From NCBI RefSeq assembly GCF_008329565.1, contig NZ_NPKT01000005.1, positions 1 to 64,000 of the forward strand: a stretch of DNA of 64,000 nucleotides, given 5' to 3'. Of the stretch, positions 18,338 through 27,434 are shown in pieces (within the stretch, counting starts at the first letter, position 1; each line of letters starts with the position of its first letter). The position numbers and the translations under genes are program-made. The DNA comes from Mycolicibacterium sp. P1-5 (GTDB taxonomy: Bacteria > Actinomycetota > Actinomycetes > Mycobacteriales > Mycobacteriaceae). Below the pieces are notes generated by a model. It saw only the letters and a list, made by a program, of their open reading frames with translations. It had not been told where the DNA came from and made no database searches.

Positions 18338-19261
18338 ATGGCCCTGGAGCGAGACTTGCCGTTTGACCTCGACGCCCTGTTGATATTCGGCAAGGTGGTC
18401 GAAAATCGCAGCCTGTCCAAAGCGGCCGCTGTGCTGGGGTTGCCGAAGTCGACCGTCAGCCGCAAGCTGACCAAGCTCGAGCTGGATTTGGGAATCAAGC
18501 TGCTCCGCAAGAACACCCATCAGCTGACCATCACCGACATCGGTGAGCAGGTCTACGAGCACGCGGTGAACATCCTCGCCGAGGCCAACGGGGTGCGCGC
18601 GCTGGTGGAAGGGAGCAGACACGAGCCGCAGGGAGAGCTGCGGGCGGCGATACCGATATTTCTGGGCGTCGACTATGCGTCCCGCGTTGGCGCGGCATTC
18701 CTGCTGCGCTACCCACACTCGCGGCTGGATGTCCGGCTGGTCGACAGCGTCGTCGACCCCATCAAAGACGGCTTCGACGTGGTGTTCGGACCAGGGCCGC
18801 TGCAGGATTCGACGCTGATCGCCCGGAAGTTGTTCAGCATGGAGCTGTTTCTCTGCGCGTCACCGGGATTCATCAAGCAGCTGGCCGAACCTGTCGTCGA
18901 ACCGGCCCAGCTGAATGACCTGCCGTTCATCGACTTCGGCTTCAGCGGCCGGCGCAAGCTCGTGGTCACCAAGGGTGATCGGCGGTGTGAGGCGGTGCCG
19001 CAGGTGCGCGCCCGCGCCAACAACTTCAACGTGTGTAAGCAGTACATCCTGCAGGGCCTCGGCATCGGCACGATGCCGACACAGATCATCTGCACCGAGG
19101 AGCTGCGCGACGGCAGCATCGTGCCGATACTGCCGGAATGGAAGCCCGACCCGCTCGACGTCCACATGATCTACCCGTTCGAACTGTCGTATTCCACGCT
19201 CATCAGCGCGTTCTATGAGGCAGCCTGCGACATCATCGTCGAGAACATCGCGCGCGCCTGA
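18338..19261 (+). CDS. LysR-family transcriptional regulator of the Rieske operon
   Basis: 307 residues. The N-terminal winged helix-turn-helix (about 12-70) includes NRSLSKAAAVLGLPKSTVSRKLTKLE; a periplasmic-binding-protein-like effector domain follows (about 95-300). LysR proteins usually bind an inverted repeat in the shared promoter and respond to a pathway intermediate. It diverges from the Rieske operon with 88 bases between the starts, which contain the inverted repeat. The likely inducer is the Rieske substrate, unknown. Confidence 0.92.
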   Translation: MALERDLPFDLDALLIFGKVVENRSLSKAAAVLGLPKSTVSRKLTKLELDLGIKLLRKNTHQLTITDIGEQVYEHAVNILAEANGVRALVEGSRHEPQGELRAAIPIFLGVDYASRVGAAFLLRYPHSRLDVRLVDSVVDPIKDGFDVVFGPGPLQDSTLIARKLFSMELFLCASPGFIKQLAEPVVEPAQLNDLPFIDFGFSGRRKLVVTKGDRRCEAVPQVRARANNFNVCKQYILQGLGIGTMPTQIICTEELRDGSIVPILPEWKPDPLDVHMIYPFELSYSTLISAFYEAACDIIVENIARA

Positions 19262-19265
19262 CAGC

Positions 19266-19892
19266 TCAGCTGTCCCGCACGGTGCGGCGGCGGACGAGCC
19301 ACCACGCCAACCACACGACCAGCGCGACCACCAGGCCGATCAGGAAATCCTTCTGGTAGCGGTCGACGACCCCGTACACAGCAGAGATGCGGTTACCGGC
19401 GAAGTTGCCGACCAGCACCCACAACGTCACCCACAAGACGGCGCCGATCACGTTGTAGGCCACGAATCGCCACCATGCCATTTGCGCCAAAGCTGCTACC
19501 ACACCGTTGAATTGGCGTAATCCGTCGATGAAGCGCGCGACCGGTACGACGATGTTGCCGCGTTTTGCGAAGAACGACTCGACGACCTGCAACCGCGGCT
19601 CGGTGAGGAACACGTACCGTCCGTAGCGCAACACCAGGGGGCGGCCGCCGAAGTGCCCGATCGCATAGCCGATGTTGTCACCGACGACGGCCGCCAGAAT
19701 GCCGCACGCGATGACGGCCGCCAGATTGAGCTGTCCGGACGCCGCATACACGCCTGCGACGATCAGGATGGTCTGGCCCGGGGCGGGGACGCCGAACCCC
19801 TCTACACCCACCAAGCCGAGGACCGCGATGTAGCCGTAGTGGTCCAGGATCGGAGCCAGGGACTGTAAAACGCCGGGTAGGTGTGCGGCCAT
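19266..19892 (-). CDS. DedA-family membrane protein
   Basis: 208 residues, multi-pass. The GVEGFGVPAPGQTIL stretch near residue 30 and ARFIDGLRQFNGVVAAL near residue 120 are the conserved DedA (SNARE-associated/VTT) elements; the family is implicated in phospholipid scrambling and envelope integrity. Four or five hydrophobic helices can be seen and the C-terminus is Arg-rich. Start at MAAHLPGV (19892); upstream codons would overlap the divergent hemerythrin gene. Confidence 0.9.
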   Translation of the reverse strand: MAAHLPGVLQSLAPILDHYGYIAVLGLVGVEGFGVPAPGQTILIVAGVYAASGQLNLAAVIACGILAAVVGDNIGYAIGHFGGRPLVLRYGRYVFLTEPRLQVVESFFAKRGNIVVPVARFIDGLRQFNGVVAALAQMAWWRFVAYNVIGAVLWVTLWVLVGNFAGNRISAVYGVVDRYQKDFLIGLVVALVVWLAWWLVRRRTVRDS

Positions 19893-19953
19893 CGGTGCAG
19901 CGTTCCCACTCGTAGGCGTTTCGATCACTGAGCGGCGGGGCAATTCTTGCCCC

Positions 19954-20478
19954 ATGGCCGACATCATCGATCTCGTCTACGCCGATCACGACTGGCTGAG
20001 GCGGCAATTTTTCCGGCTCGACGACGCCAAGTCCGATGACGAGCTGGCGGCGATCTGGAAGACCCTCAGCGACCGTCTCGACGCGCACGCCGACGCCGAG
20101 GAGAGCGTCTTCTATCCGGCGTTGCTCAAGCACGGTGGTGACGACGATCCGGGCAATCCCGAAGGTGACCCGGAGGACGAGACCGAGGACGCGATCACCG
20201 ACCACAACGCGATCCGCGACGCGGTGCGTGAGTCACGTAATCACCGCCCGGGGACGAAGGTGTGGTTCGAAGCGGTGTTCAAGGCACGCGAGGAGAACGG
20301 CAAGCACCTCGACGAGGAAGAGCGCGAAGCCATGCCCGACTTCATCAAGAGCGCGACCCTGGAACTCCGCCATGAGCTGGGCATGAGGTGGCTGCAGTTC
20401 TACGCAGAGCGAGAGTCGATCGACGGGGTCGACGCCCAGGACAAAGACGCCGACGAGTACATCGAGAAGCACTCATGA
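19954..20478 (+). CDS. Hemerythrin HHE-domain protein
   Basis: 174 residues, four-helix bundle. Iron ligands are visible as the His in YADHDW, HADAEE followed by FYP, ITDHNAI and GKHLDEEE. Actinobacterial hemerythrin-like proteins sense or buffer oxygen, NO or peroxide. The last 25 residues are acidic and lie outside the domain. The stop overlaps the start of an 83-aa gene (ATGA), which in turn overlaps a hydrolase gene: a three-gene coupled operon. Confidence 0.93.
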   Translation: MADIIDLVYADHDWLRRQFFRLDDAKSDDELAAIWKTLSDRLDAHADAEESVFYPALLKHGGDDDPGNPEGDPEDETEDAITDHNAIRDAVRESRNHRPGTKVWFEAVFKAREENGKHLDEEEREAMPDFIKSATLELRHELGMRWLQFYAERESIDGVDAQDKDADEYIEKHS

Positions 20479-20726
20479 CCGATCCGACTGCGCGCATCGA
20501 CGACGTCGCGCCGGGCGACATCATCGCCCTCGACCGTGGTCCGGGTGATCAGGCATACAAGGTGGTCCACAAGGAGTCGGTGGAGTCGGGCTACCTGCTC
20601 ACCCTCGAGGCCGACGACGGCGAGACGTTCGATCACCAATTGTCCTCAGGCACACGGGTCAACCGGTCGTTGGAATCGAAGTGGGAGTCGTCGCAGACTC
20701 CGACCCCGCATTCGCCGCCGCGGTGA
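20475..20726 (+). CDS. Small hypothetical protein (83 aa)
   Basis: A beta-rich small protein (PGDIIALDRGP, YKVVHKE, TLEADDGETFDHQL) reminiscent of small barrel proteins, with a disordered Pro/Ser C-terminus. No named family. Its ATG overlaps the hemerythrin stop and its TGA overlaps a GTG of the next gene, so it is genuinely translated as part of the operon. Confidence 0.75.
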   Translation: MTDPTARIDDVAPGDIIALDRGPGDQAYKVVHKESVESGYLLTLEADDGETFDHQLSSGTRVNRSLESKWESSQTPTPHSPPR

Positions 20727-21394
20727 ACACGGTCGAGTACTCCCCCGGCCGTTGGGCGGATGTGTTCGGCGAACGTCCGGCCCCGACTGCGCTGCTCTGG
20801 CACGGAACCCAGACCGACTCTCGTGCAGCGGTGAGTGTTCTCGCCGAAGCGATAGCCGGCCACGGAATCTGTGTGATCGCGCCGGATTGGGATTCGCACG
20901 CCGCCGATCGCGGACGCGCGGACCTGCTGCGGTCGTCGGAGTTCGCGCACGCGCACGGCGGGGGCAAGGGTCTCGTCGTCATCGGGTGGTCGTTGGGTGG
21001 CGCCGCGGCGGCGGGATTGACGCTGCGCGCGCCGGAGTTCCACGTGTCGGTGTTGCACGCGGTTTGCCTGGGTGGCGCGTTCATGGTCGACGATCCGATC
21101 TCGGGTGGCCCCGTCCTGGGTCGCATCGCCGACGGCGCTGCCCGCGCGCCGTTCACGCTGTTCTCCGGCAACGCCGACGATGTGGTCCCGACCTCGGTCA
21201 CCACCGAGTTCGCCGCAGCGCTGCGGGAGATCAATTGGCCGGTAGATGTCGTCGAACTCGACGCCGACCACGGCTCGATAGCGGGAGCGCGGTACGACCC
21301 CGACCTCGACCGCTACGACCCCGCCGACGACCCGGCGACGCGGGCGGTCGTCGATGTGGTCGCCGAACGCATCGCCGCGATCGCCTTCTCGTGA
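20723..21394 (+). CDS. Alpha/beta hydrolase-fold protein (dienelactone-hydrolase-like)
   Basis: 223 residues. Nucleophile elbow GWSLGG near residue 86, acid Asp near NADDVVP, and His in DADHGS near the end complete a catalytic triad. Likely an esterase or lactonase. Start is a GTG at 20723 sharing four bases with the preceding stop; a GTG at 20681 would give a 14-residue extension overlapping the upstream gene, and is less likely. Substrate unknown. Confidence 0.85.
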   Translation: MNTVEYSPGRWADVFGERPAPTALLWHGTQTDSRAAVSVLAEAIAGHGICVIAPDWDSHAADRGRADLLRSSEFAHAHGGGKGLVVIGWSLGGAAAAGLTLRAPEFHVSVLHAVCLGGAFMVDDPISGGPVLGRIADGAARAPFTLFSGNADDVVPTSVTTEFAAALREINWPVDVVELDADHGSIAGARYDPDLDRYDPADDPATRAVVDVVAERIAAIAFS

Positions 21395-21441
21395 TTTCGG
21401 CGCGTTTCCGTTCGCTCAGCGGCGGTTTACGCGCCGAAATC
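21393..21441. terminator. Bidirectional stem-loop between convergent genes
   Basis: GATTTCGGCGCGT and ACGCGCCGAAATC form a perfect 13-bp stem around a 23-base loop, beginning inside the stop codon of the hydrolase gene and ending 10 bases before the stop of the acyltransferase gene. No T-run follows, as is usual for mycobacterial terminators. Confidence 0.75.
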
Positions 21442-21451
21442 GCACGGAGGC

Positions 21452-22393
21452 TCACCCAAACAGTGGCAGCGCACGTTTGCGCGCCAAGGCATCCATGCCG
21501 GTTTGGATGCTGTCGTGGACCTCACGGTACTTCTGCTCGACGTAGTCGTCGTCCTCGGCGCGGGACGGATCGTGGTCGACCTCCACCGCGGGCATCAGTC
21601 GGGTTCGGATCTTCGCAGGCAATGGCAGCTGCGGTAGCGCCGCAGGCGCGATACCCCACGGCAATGAGACAGCAATCGGGAATACCTTGAGCCGCAACAG
21701 CTTATCCAATCGCAGGGTCTGGGACAGCTTATCGCCGCGAATGAGCACCGGCATCGCATCTGCCCCACCGACCGTCGCGATCGGGACGATCGGCACGCCT
21801 GCCTTGATCGCCATGCGGACGAATCCGGTCCGGCCGGCCAGATTCGCGACATCGCGTTCGCTCCAGGGCCGCAACGAGTCCACCTCGCCACCCGGCCACA
21901 CCGCCACGTCGTGACCCTCGGCCAGCGCAGTCGCCATCGAATCGGGCGCCGCCGGCAGGACCCCCATCGCTCGGAAGTATCGGCCGATCACCGGCATGGC
22001 CATCAGAGCATCGTGGGCGGTGCCGTGCAGCGTGCGCTCCTGACCGAACCGGCGCCACCACTGCACCCCGACAGTCCAGGCATCCCAGACGAACGGGGCA
22101 CCCGAGTGGATTCCTACAAGCAGCACAGGCGCGTCGGGCAGGTTCTCCCAGCCATCGAATTCCATCCGGAACCAGTGATCCACCAGGAAGTTCCACAGGT
22201 ACTTCTGGCGCTGCATCGTCGTTTCGTCTTGGCCACTGAGATCCCACTGCCCGGTCCGCTGGTTGAGCCAGCCGCTGACGCCGCCCCCTTCAGCGCTGTC
22301 GGCGCGGCGCTCAGCCATCTTGCGGCGGGCCTCGTCAGCGTGTTGGTGTGCTTGCTGACGGACGGCGGCAGGGCGGGCATCGGCGTTGGTCAT
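21452..22393 (-). CDS. Lysophospholipid/MGAT-like acyltransferase
   Basis: 313 residues. The region GIHSGAPFVWDAW holds the catalytic His, with Asp eight positions further on rather than the usual HX4D spacing; later VWPGGEVDSLRPW matches the FPxG element and GVPIVPIATVGG is conserved. This fits monoacyl/diacylglycerol-acyltransferase-like (LPLAT) members common in mycobacteria, which esterify glycerolipids at the membrane. The N-terminal 60 residues are charged and probably disordered. It is convergent with the hydrolase gene, separated by a terminator hairpin. Confidence 0.85.
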   Translation of the reverse strand: MTNADARPAAVRQQAHQHADEARRKMAERRADSAEGGGVSGWLNQRTGQWDLSGQDETTMQRQKYLWNFLVDHWFRMEFDGWENLPDAPVLLVGIHSGAPFVWDAWTVGVQWWRRFGQERTLHGTAHDALMAMPVIGRYFRAMGVLPAAPDSMATALAEGHDVAVWPGGEVDSLRPWSERDVANLAGRTGFVRMAIKAGVPIVPIATVGGADAMPVLIRGDKLSQTLRLDKLLRLKVFPIAVSLPWGIAPAALPQLPLPAKIRTRLMPAVEVDHDPSRAEDDDYVEQKYREVHDSIQTGMDALARKRALPLFG

Positions 22394-22594
22394 ATCGGTC
22401 GGGTACCCGCCCTGTGGGGGGCATCACACGCATTGAGACTGTGCGATATCTGTGTGCGGAGTATCCGGGACGGCTGTCGCACGGCACACCGATGTCACCA
22501 GCGAGTCGATCTCCCCTTGAGACAACGCTCGGCCCTCGAAGGCCGAAGTGGTTATGGCCGGCGCCAGGGGACAGGCGTGACCCGAGATCCTCGG

Positions 22595-25132
22595 TTATCG
22601 GGACCCGAGTTGGGCGGCGAGGTACGGTGCCGTCCGGCTCACCTTGTCGGCCGCGACCACGGCCGGTGTGCCGGCCACCACCACCGCTCCGCCATCGTCA
22701 CCTCCGCCGGGCCCGAGGTCGATGACGTGATCCGCTCCCGCTACGACCGACATATCGTGCTCAGCGACCACGACAGTGTTACCTGCCTCGACGAGGCGAT
22801 GCAGTTGCCGTTCCAGTAGCTCGACGTCGGCCGGGTGCAGCCCCGTGGTGGGCTCATCGAGCACGTACAGCGTGTGGCCGCGCTTGGCGCGCTGCAACTC
22901 TGAGGCCAGCTTGATGCGTTGGGCCTCGCCACCGGACAGTTCGGTCGCCGGTTGACCTAGCCGCAGATACCCGAGGCCGACATCACGCAGAGTAGCCAAA
23001 CTCCTTGCCGCACTGGGTAGATCGGCCAGAAATTCGGCCGCCTCATCGACGGTCTGGGCCAGCACGTCGGCGATGGTGCGGCCCTGGTAGGTGATCTCGA
23101 GGGTCTCCTCGGAGTAGCGGGCGCCGCCGCACGCCGGACAGGTGGCATAGGTGCCGGGCAAGAAAAGCAGCTCGACCGCAACGAAGCCCTCACCTTGGCA
23201 GGTGGCACACCGTCCTTCGGCGACGTTGAATGAGAAGCGGCCGGCACTCCAGCCACGACGACGCGCTTCGGCGGTGTCGGCGAACGCCTTTCGGACGGCA
23301 TCGAAGAGCCCGGTGTAGGTGGCCAGGTTCGACCGGGGTGTGCGTCCGATCGGTCGCTGGTCCACAGTGACGAGACGGTGGATCATCTCAGCGCCCTCGA
23401 CGGTCACGCCGACGCTGGAATCTAGGTCGATATCGAGGAGGTCGGAGTCACCCTCGGCAGCGTCGTCAGCAGGCTCGGCCGACTTCCCGAGCTGCCTGGC
23501 CATCACATCACCGAGCACTTTGCAGACCAGTGTCGACTTGCCCGAACCTGAGACACCGGTCACGGCGACGAACGCGCTCAAGGGGATGTCGACGTCGACG
23601 TTGTGCAAGTTGTGGAAAGTGATACCGCGCAACCGCATAACGCTCACCGGCGTACGGCGGGTGCGCTGAGCGGGTGGCTCGTCAGCGAACAGGTAGCGCC
23701 GGGTGACTGAGGATCCGATCGCCTGAAGACCGGCTACCGGTCCGCTGTAGAGCACGTCGCCGCCCAACTCCCCGGCGCCGGGGCCCACATCGACGACCCA
23801 GTCGGCGCGGCGCACCACATCCATGTCGTGCTCGACCACGAACAACGAATTCCCCGCTCGCCGAAGCCTATCCAAGACTTCGAGCAGCGGTTCGGCGTCG
23901 GCTGGATGCAACCCCGCCGACGGCTCGTCCAACACATAGAGGACACCGAACAGCCCAGCCCGCAGCTGGGTCGCCAACCGCAGACGCTGCAATTCCCCTG
24001 GGGACACCGTTGGTGTGCGGCGGTGCAGGCTCAGGTATCCGAGCCCCAGATCGACCAGCACGGCGATCCGGGCCACCAGGTCGGCAGCAATCATGGTTGC
24101 CACTTCGGTGAATTCACCGGATTCGGTGGATTCGTACGCCGCGGCGAACTCCGTCCTGGCTGCGGCCGGAGCCAGGACGTCGGCGAGTGCCGTCAGGGGC
24201 AGCGACACCAGTTCGGCGATGGTGCGGCCCGCGAACGTCACCGCGAGAGCTTCGGGCCGCAGCCCCGAGCCGCCGCAGACGGAGCAATCGACGCTGTGCA
24301 CGTACTGCAACACCCGGCGCCGCATCGACGCGCTCTGCGAGTTGGCCAGCGTATGACGAACGTGACGCTCGGCGCTCGAGAACGTCCCGTTGTAGTAATA
24401 ATCCGCGGTCACCGGGTGCTGGCTCGGATCGATCTCGACTGTGGGTTGGTCTTCGGTGAACAGGATCCACTCCCGTTGCCGCTTAGCAAGTTTGCGCCAC
24501 GGCTTATCGATGTCGTAGCCCAGCGTGATGAGAATGTCGCGCAGATTCTGTCCCTGCCAGGCACCCGGCCACGCAGCAACCGCGCCTTCACGGATACTCA
24601 GCGACGGGTCAGGCACCAGCGTCTGCTCGGTCACCTCGTGGATGCGTCCAAGACCATGGCACTGCGGGCAGGCACCGGTCGTGGTGTTCGGCGAGAACGC
24701 ATCGGAGTCGAGTCGCTCGGTGGCGCCGGGCGGATAGGTTCCGGCACGGGAGAACAACATGCGCAGCAGATTCGACAACGTGGTGACGGTCCCGACCGTC
24801 GACCGAGACGTCGCGGTGCCGCGGCGCTGCTGCAGCGCGACAGCCGGAGGCAGTCCCGTGATGTCGTCGACCTTCGGTGCATCCTGAGGCAGCAGCAAAC
24901 GGCGGGCATAGGGCGCCACCGACTCGAAATACCGTCGCTGGGCTTCGGCGTAGATTGTGCCGAACGCCAGCGACGACTTTCCGGATCCGGAGACCCCGGT
25001 GAACGCCACAAACTGATCGCGCGGGGCGGCGATGTCCACAGATTTCAGGTTGTGCACCCGGGATGCGTAGACGCGGATGTACGGGTCCGGTTGTTGTGTC
25101 TCAGTTTCCCTGCCGTCGTCCACCTTGTCCAT
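22595..25132 (-). CDS. UvrA-like ABC ATPase (short UvrA2/DrrC class)
   Basis: 845 residues, about 110 shorter than canonical UvrA. Two ABC halves: GVSGSGKSSLAFG near residue 43 and GVSGSGKSTL near 530, signature LSGGEAQR in the second half, and zinc-binding CxxC pairs (CATCQGEGF, CPACGG). The shortened N-half lacks most of the UvrB-interaction region, as in UvrA2/DrrC-type proteins linked to DNA-damaging drug tolerance. Function in repair or drug resistance is a family inference. The start at 25132 lies inside a 16-bp tandem repeat. The 201 bases beyond its upstream neighbour (22394-22594) hold no supported gene. Confidence 0.9.
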   Translation of the reverse strand: MDKVDDGRETETQQPDPYIRVYASRVHNLKSVDIAAPRDQFVAFTGVSGSGKSSLAFGTIYAEAQRRYFESVAPYARRLLLPQDAPKVDDITGLPPAVALQQRRGTATSRSTVGTVTTLSNLLRMLFSRAGTYPPGATERLDSDAFSPNTTTGACPQCHGLGRIHEVTEQTLVPDPSLSIREGAVAAWPGAWQGQNLRDILITLGYDIDKPWRKLAKRQREWILFTEDQPTVEIDPSQHPVTADYYYNGTFSSAERHVRHTLANSQSASMRRRVLQYVHSVDCSVCGGSGLRPEALAVTFAGRTIAELVSLPLTALADVLAPAAARTEFAAAYESTESGEFTEVATMIAADLVARIAVLVDLGLGYLSLHRRTPTVSPGELQRLRLATQLRAGLFGVLYVLDEPSAGLHPADAEPLLEVLDRLRRAGNSLFVVEHDMDVVRRADWVVDVGPGAGELGGDVLYSGPVAGLQAIGSSVTRRYLFADEPPAQRTRRTPVSVMRLRGITFHNLHNVDVDIPLSAFVAVTGVSGSGKSTLVCKVLGDVMARQLGKSAEPADDAAEGDSDLLDIDLDSSVGVTVEGAEMIHRLVTVDQRPIGRTPRSNLATYTGLFDAVRKAFADTAEARRRGWSAGRFSFNVAEGRCATCQGEGFVAVELLFLPGTYATCPACGGARYSEETLEITYQGRTIADVLAQTVDEAAEFLADLPSAARSLATLRDVGLGYLRLGQPATELSGGEAQRIKLASELQRAKRGHTLYVLDEPTTGLHPADVELLERQLHRLVEAGNTVVVAEHDMSVVAGADHVIDLGPGGGDDGGAVVVAGTPAVVAADKVSRTAPYLAAQLGSR

Positions 25133-25158
25133 TGTGTACGACGTCCATTGTGTACGAC
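25127..25158. repeat. 16-bp tandem direct repeat spanning the UvrA-like start codon
   Basis: GTCCATTGTGTACGAC occurs twice back to back without mismatch. On the minus strand each unit contains an ATG, so the duplication places a second, out-of-frame ATG 16 bases upstream of the real start. Confidence 0.9.
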
Positions 25159-25287
25159 CGAGGAGCAACTGCCGAAAATCCGCGCTTTGACGACGAGGAC
25201 CCCCGTGGCCCGGGGATAGGGCAAAATTGCACCAGCGTGTGGGTCCGCGCTGGAACTCGCCGCGCGTCCCAGGACAGGAGGGCGTTC

Positions 25288-26817
25288 GTGGACACCGACC
25301 AGTCGGCAGGCGACCAGCCCTTGTTGGTACCAGGGGACACTTGCTGGCGGTTGGCCCAGTCGGATCGCTTCGCCGCCATCATCGACGGCGCTGACTACCT
25401 GCGGCATCTGAAGGCCGCCCTGCTGCGGGCCCGTCATCGGATCATCATCCTCGGATGGGACCTGGATTACCGGACCGCATTCGAGCGCGGCGAGAAGACG
25501 CTGGACGGCCCTAACCACCTCGGCCCGTTCCTGCACTGGCTGCTACGCAGGCAGCGCAATCTGCGCGTTTATCTGTTGAAGTCGAACCTTCGCCTCCTGC
25601 CGGCCTTCGACGCGTTCTGGTTCGGTATTGCCCCGGTCAGTGTGCTCAACCAATTCACTTCGGCACGTTTGCATTTCGCGGTCGACGGTGCCCATCCGAC
25701 CGGCGCGGTCCACCACCAGAAGATCGTGATCGTCGACGACGCCGTCGCATTCTGCGGTGGCATGGACGTGACGCTCGGACGCTGGGATACCTCCGAACAT
25801 CTTCCAGCGGACCGCCGCAGGACCGGGCTAGGCGGCGCATATGGACCCCGCCACGAGGTTGTCGCCGCAGTGGACGGTGCCGCGGCGGCGATGCTCGGCG
25901 AGCAGGCATGCGACCGCTGGGAGGCGGCGACCGGGACAGCACTGCCACCGCTCAGTCCGCCGCCACCGGCCTGGCCAGACCGGCTGAGCCCAGGACTACG
26001 CGACGTCGAAGTCGGTGTGGCGAGGACGCTTCCCCCGCTTTCGGACCGCAGCGAGGTTCGCGAAGTCGAGGCACTTGACCTCGCAGCGATCGCAGCCGCG
26101 AACGATGTCATTTACCTCGAGAACCAATACTTCGCGGCCCGCGGCGTTGCGGACGCGATCGCCGCGCGGTTGCGCGAGCCGGACGGCCCCGAAGTCGTGA
26201 TGATTCTGCCGCGAAGCTCCGAGAGCCGGTTGGAGCAGGAATCGATGGACAGCGCCCGCGAGCTGTTGTTCCGGATGCTCAAGGAGGCCGATTCGTATGG
26301 GCGTCTGGGCGTTTACTGGCCGGCAGCCGGTCGCGGAGTGTCGGTCTATGTGCACTCGAAGGTGTTGCTGATCGACGGGCGACTGCTTCGTATCGGCTCG
26401 TCCAACTTCAACAACAGGTCACTGGGCTTCGACAGCGAATGCGATCTCGCAATTGAAGCGCGACCGACACGGGCGGACTGCGGAGCGGTGCAGGAGCAAA
26501 TCCTCTGGCTGCGAGACACTCTCGTGTCAGAACACCTGGGTGTATCGGTCGATACGTTCCGCAACGAGGTGCGCCGCACAGGATCGTTCCTGGCGACTGT
26601 CGAAGCGCTGCGCGGCACCGGACGTTCGTTGCGCGCGCTGACCGACACGATGGTGGCTGCGGATGCCAGCCCGTTCGCGGAGAACGACCTCATGGACCCT
26701 TACCACGTGCCGCAGTCCATTCCGGAAAGCGCATTCAAGCTCGTCGAGTCAGTGGTCACGTGGCCGCTGCGACATTCGGTCCTGGGTATGTGGCTCCGGA
26801 AACTTCGCGGTTCGTGA
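25288..26817 (+). CDS. Phospholipase D family protein (cardiolipin-synthase-like)
   Basis: 509 residues. Two HKD motifs are present: HHQKIVIVDD near residue 145 (HxKxxxxD) and HSKVLLIDG near residue 355, followed by GSSNFNNRS. Such enzymes transfer phosphatidyl groups or hydrolyse phosphodiesters. The start is a GTG at 25288 preceded by GGAGGG with 5-base spacing; an upstream reading extension has no ribosome site. Divergent from the UvrA-like gene (155 bases) and overlapping the convergent DinB-fold gene by 62 bases. Confidence 0.9.
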   Translation: MDTDQSAGDQPLLVPGDTCWRLAQSDRFAAIIDGADYLRHLKAALLRARHRIIILGWDLDYRTAFERGEKTLDGPNHLGPFLHWLLRRQRNLRVYLLKSNLRLLPAFDAFWFGIAPVSVLNQFTSARLHFAVDGAHPTGAVHHQKIVIVDDAVAFCGGMDVTLGRWDTSEHLPADRRRTGLGGAYGPRHEVVAAVDGAAAAMLGEQACDRWEAATGTALPPLSPPPPAWPDRLSPGLRDVEVGVARTLPPLSDRSEVREVEALDLAAIAAANDVIYLENQYFAARGVADAIAARLREPDGPEVVMILPRSSESRLEQESMDSARELLFRMLKEADSYGRLGVYWPAAGRGVSVYVHSKVLLIDGRLLRIGSSNFNNRSLGFDSECDLAIEARPTRADCGAVQEQILWLRDTLVSEHLGVSVDTFRNEVRRTGSFLATVEALRGTGRSLRALTDTMVAADASPFAENDLMDPYHVPQSIPESAFKLVESVVTWPLRHSVLGMWLRKLRGS

Positions 26818-27406
26818 ACTCTGGCCTGCGGCCCAGATGTCGGAGGATTCGGTCCAAGTCGGTTGCGTCGTCGACTCGTTCGACAGCCCGGTCGAACGGC
26901 ACGGCATCGAGGTCTCGGACGTCGCCGTCGGGCACCGCCAGCACCAAAGGCAATGCGGCGCTGAGAACGTCGGCTGGAAGTTCGTAGTCGACACCGAGTG
27001 ACGCGGCGACGTCCCAGCCGTGGACCACGTAGTCCACGAAGTGGAAGCCCATGGCGATGGCGCCCGGAAAGACGGCGTTGTCGCCGAATTCGGGCAGGGC
27101 GAACAGCGCGTCGTCGATCCCCTCTGCCGAGAATGCGCTCAGGACATCGTGGGCCGCGTCGGCGTAGGTGCGGCGAGGGTCGTGGCGCACCGCGTCGGCA
27201 ACCGACTCGGCCTGCCAGCGGTCGAGGTCGTGACCGCGGCCTCGTGCCGCTGCGGCGAACCCGCGGTGCTGGACGGTCATGTGCGCCAGGAGATCGGCAA
27301 GGTCCCAGCCTGCGCACGGGGTCGGGCGGCCGAGGTCGGCGGGTTGGACGATGTTAACGAGGTCGATTGTTGCGAGAACGGCGGTGCGATGTTCATCAGT
27401 GTGCAT
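26756..27406 (-). CDS. DinB/mycothiol-dependent isomerase-fold protein (TIGR03086-like)
   Basis: 216 residues. The N-terminal region (PTPCAGWDLADLLAHM) and the His-containing GFHFVDYVVHGWDVA segment are hallmarks of actinobacterial DinB-like metal-binding proteins, some of which are mycothiol-dependent. Reaction not known. Its 5' end shares a 28-base promoter region with a MarR gene, and its 3' end overlaps the phospholipase D gene in convergent orientation. Confidence 0.85.
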   Translation of the reverse strand: MHTDEHRTAVLATIDLVNIVQPADLGRPTPCAGWDLADLLAHMTVQHRGFAAAARGRGHDLDRWQAESVADAVRHDPRRTYADAAHDVLSAFSAEGIDDALFALPEFGDNAVFPGAIAMGFHFVDYVVHGWDVAASLGVDYELPADVLSAALPLVLAVPDGDVRDLDAVPFDRAVERVDDATDLDRILRHLGRRPEFTNREVSGATYPGPNVAAAT

Positions 27407-27416
27407 CTGCCTATCG

Positions 27417-27430
27417 TAGGCGCGCGCCTA
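27417..27430. promoter_or_regulatory. Palindromic operator between the DinB-fold and MarR genes
   Basis: TAGGCGCGCGCCTA is a perfect 14-bp palindrome within the 28-base divergent gap. It abuts TATTAT, a possible -10. The position suits autoregulation by the MarR protein and repression of the DinB-fold gene. Confidence 0.6.
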
Positions 27431-27434
27431 TTAT

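Noticed and set aside
19260..19274. GACAGCT/AGCTGTC repeat as a terminator between lysR and dedA
   Set aside because: The 1-base spacer leaves no workable loop and there is no T-run; possibly chance.
23828..25219. Plus-strand frame of 463 codons across the UvrA-like gene
   Set aside because: Antisense shadow of ABC domains that carry intact Walker motifs on the other strand.
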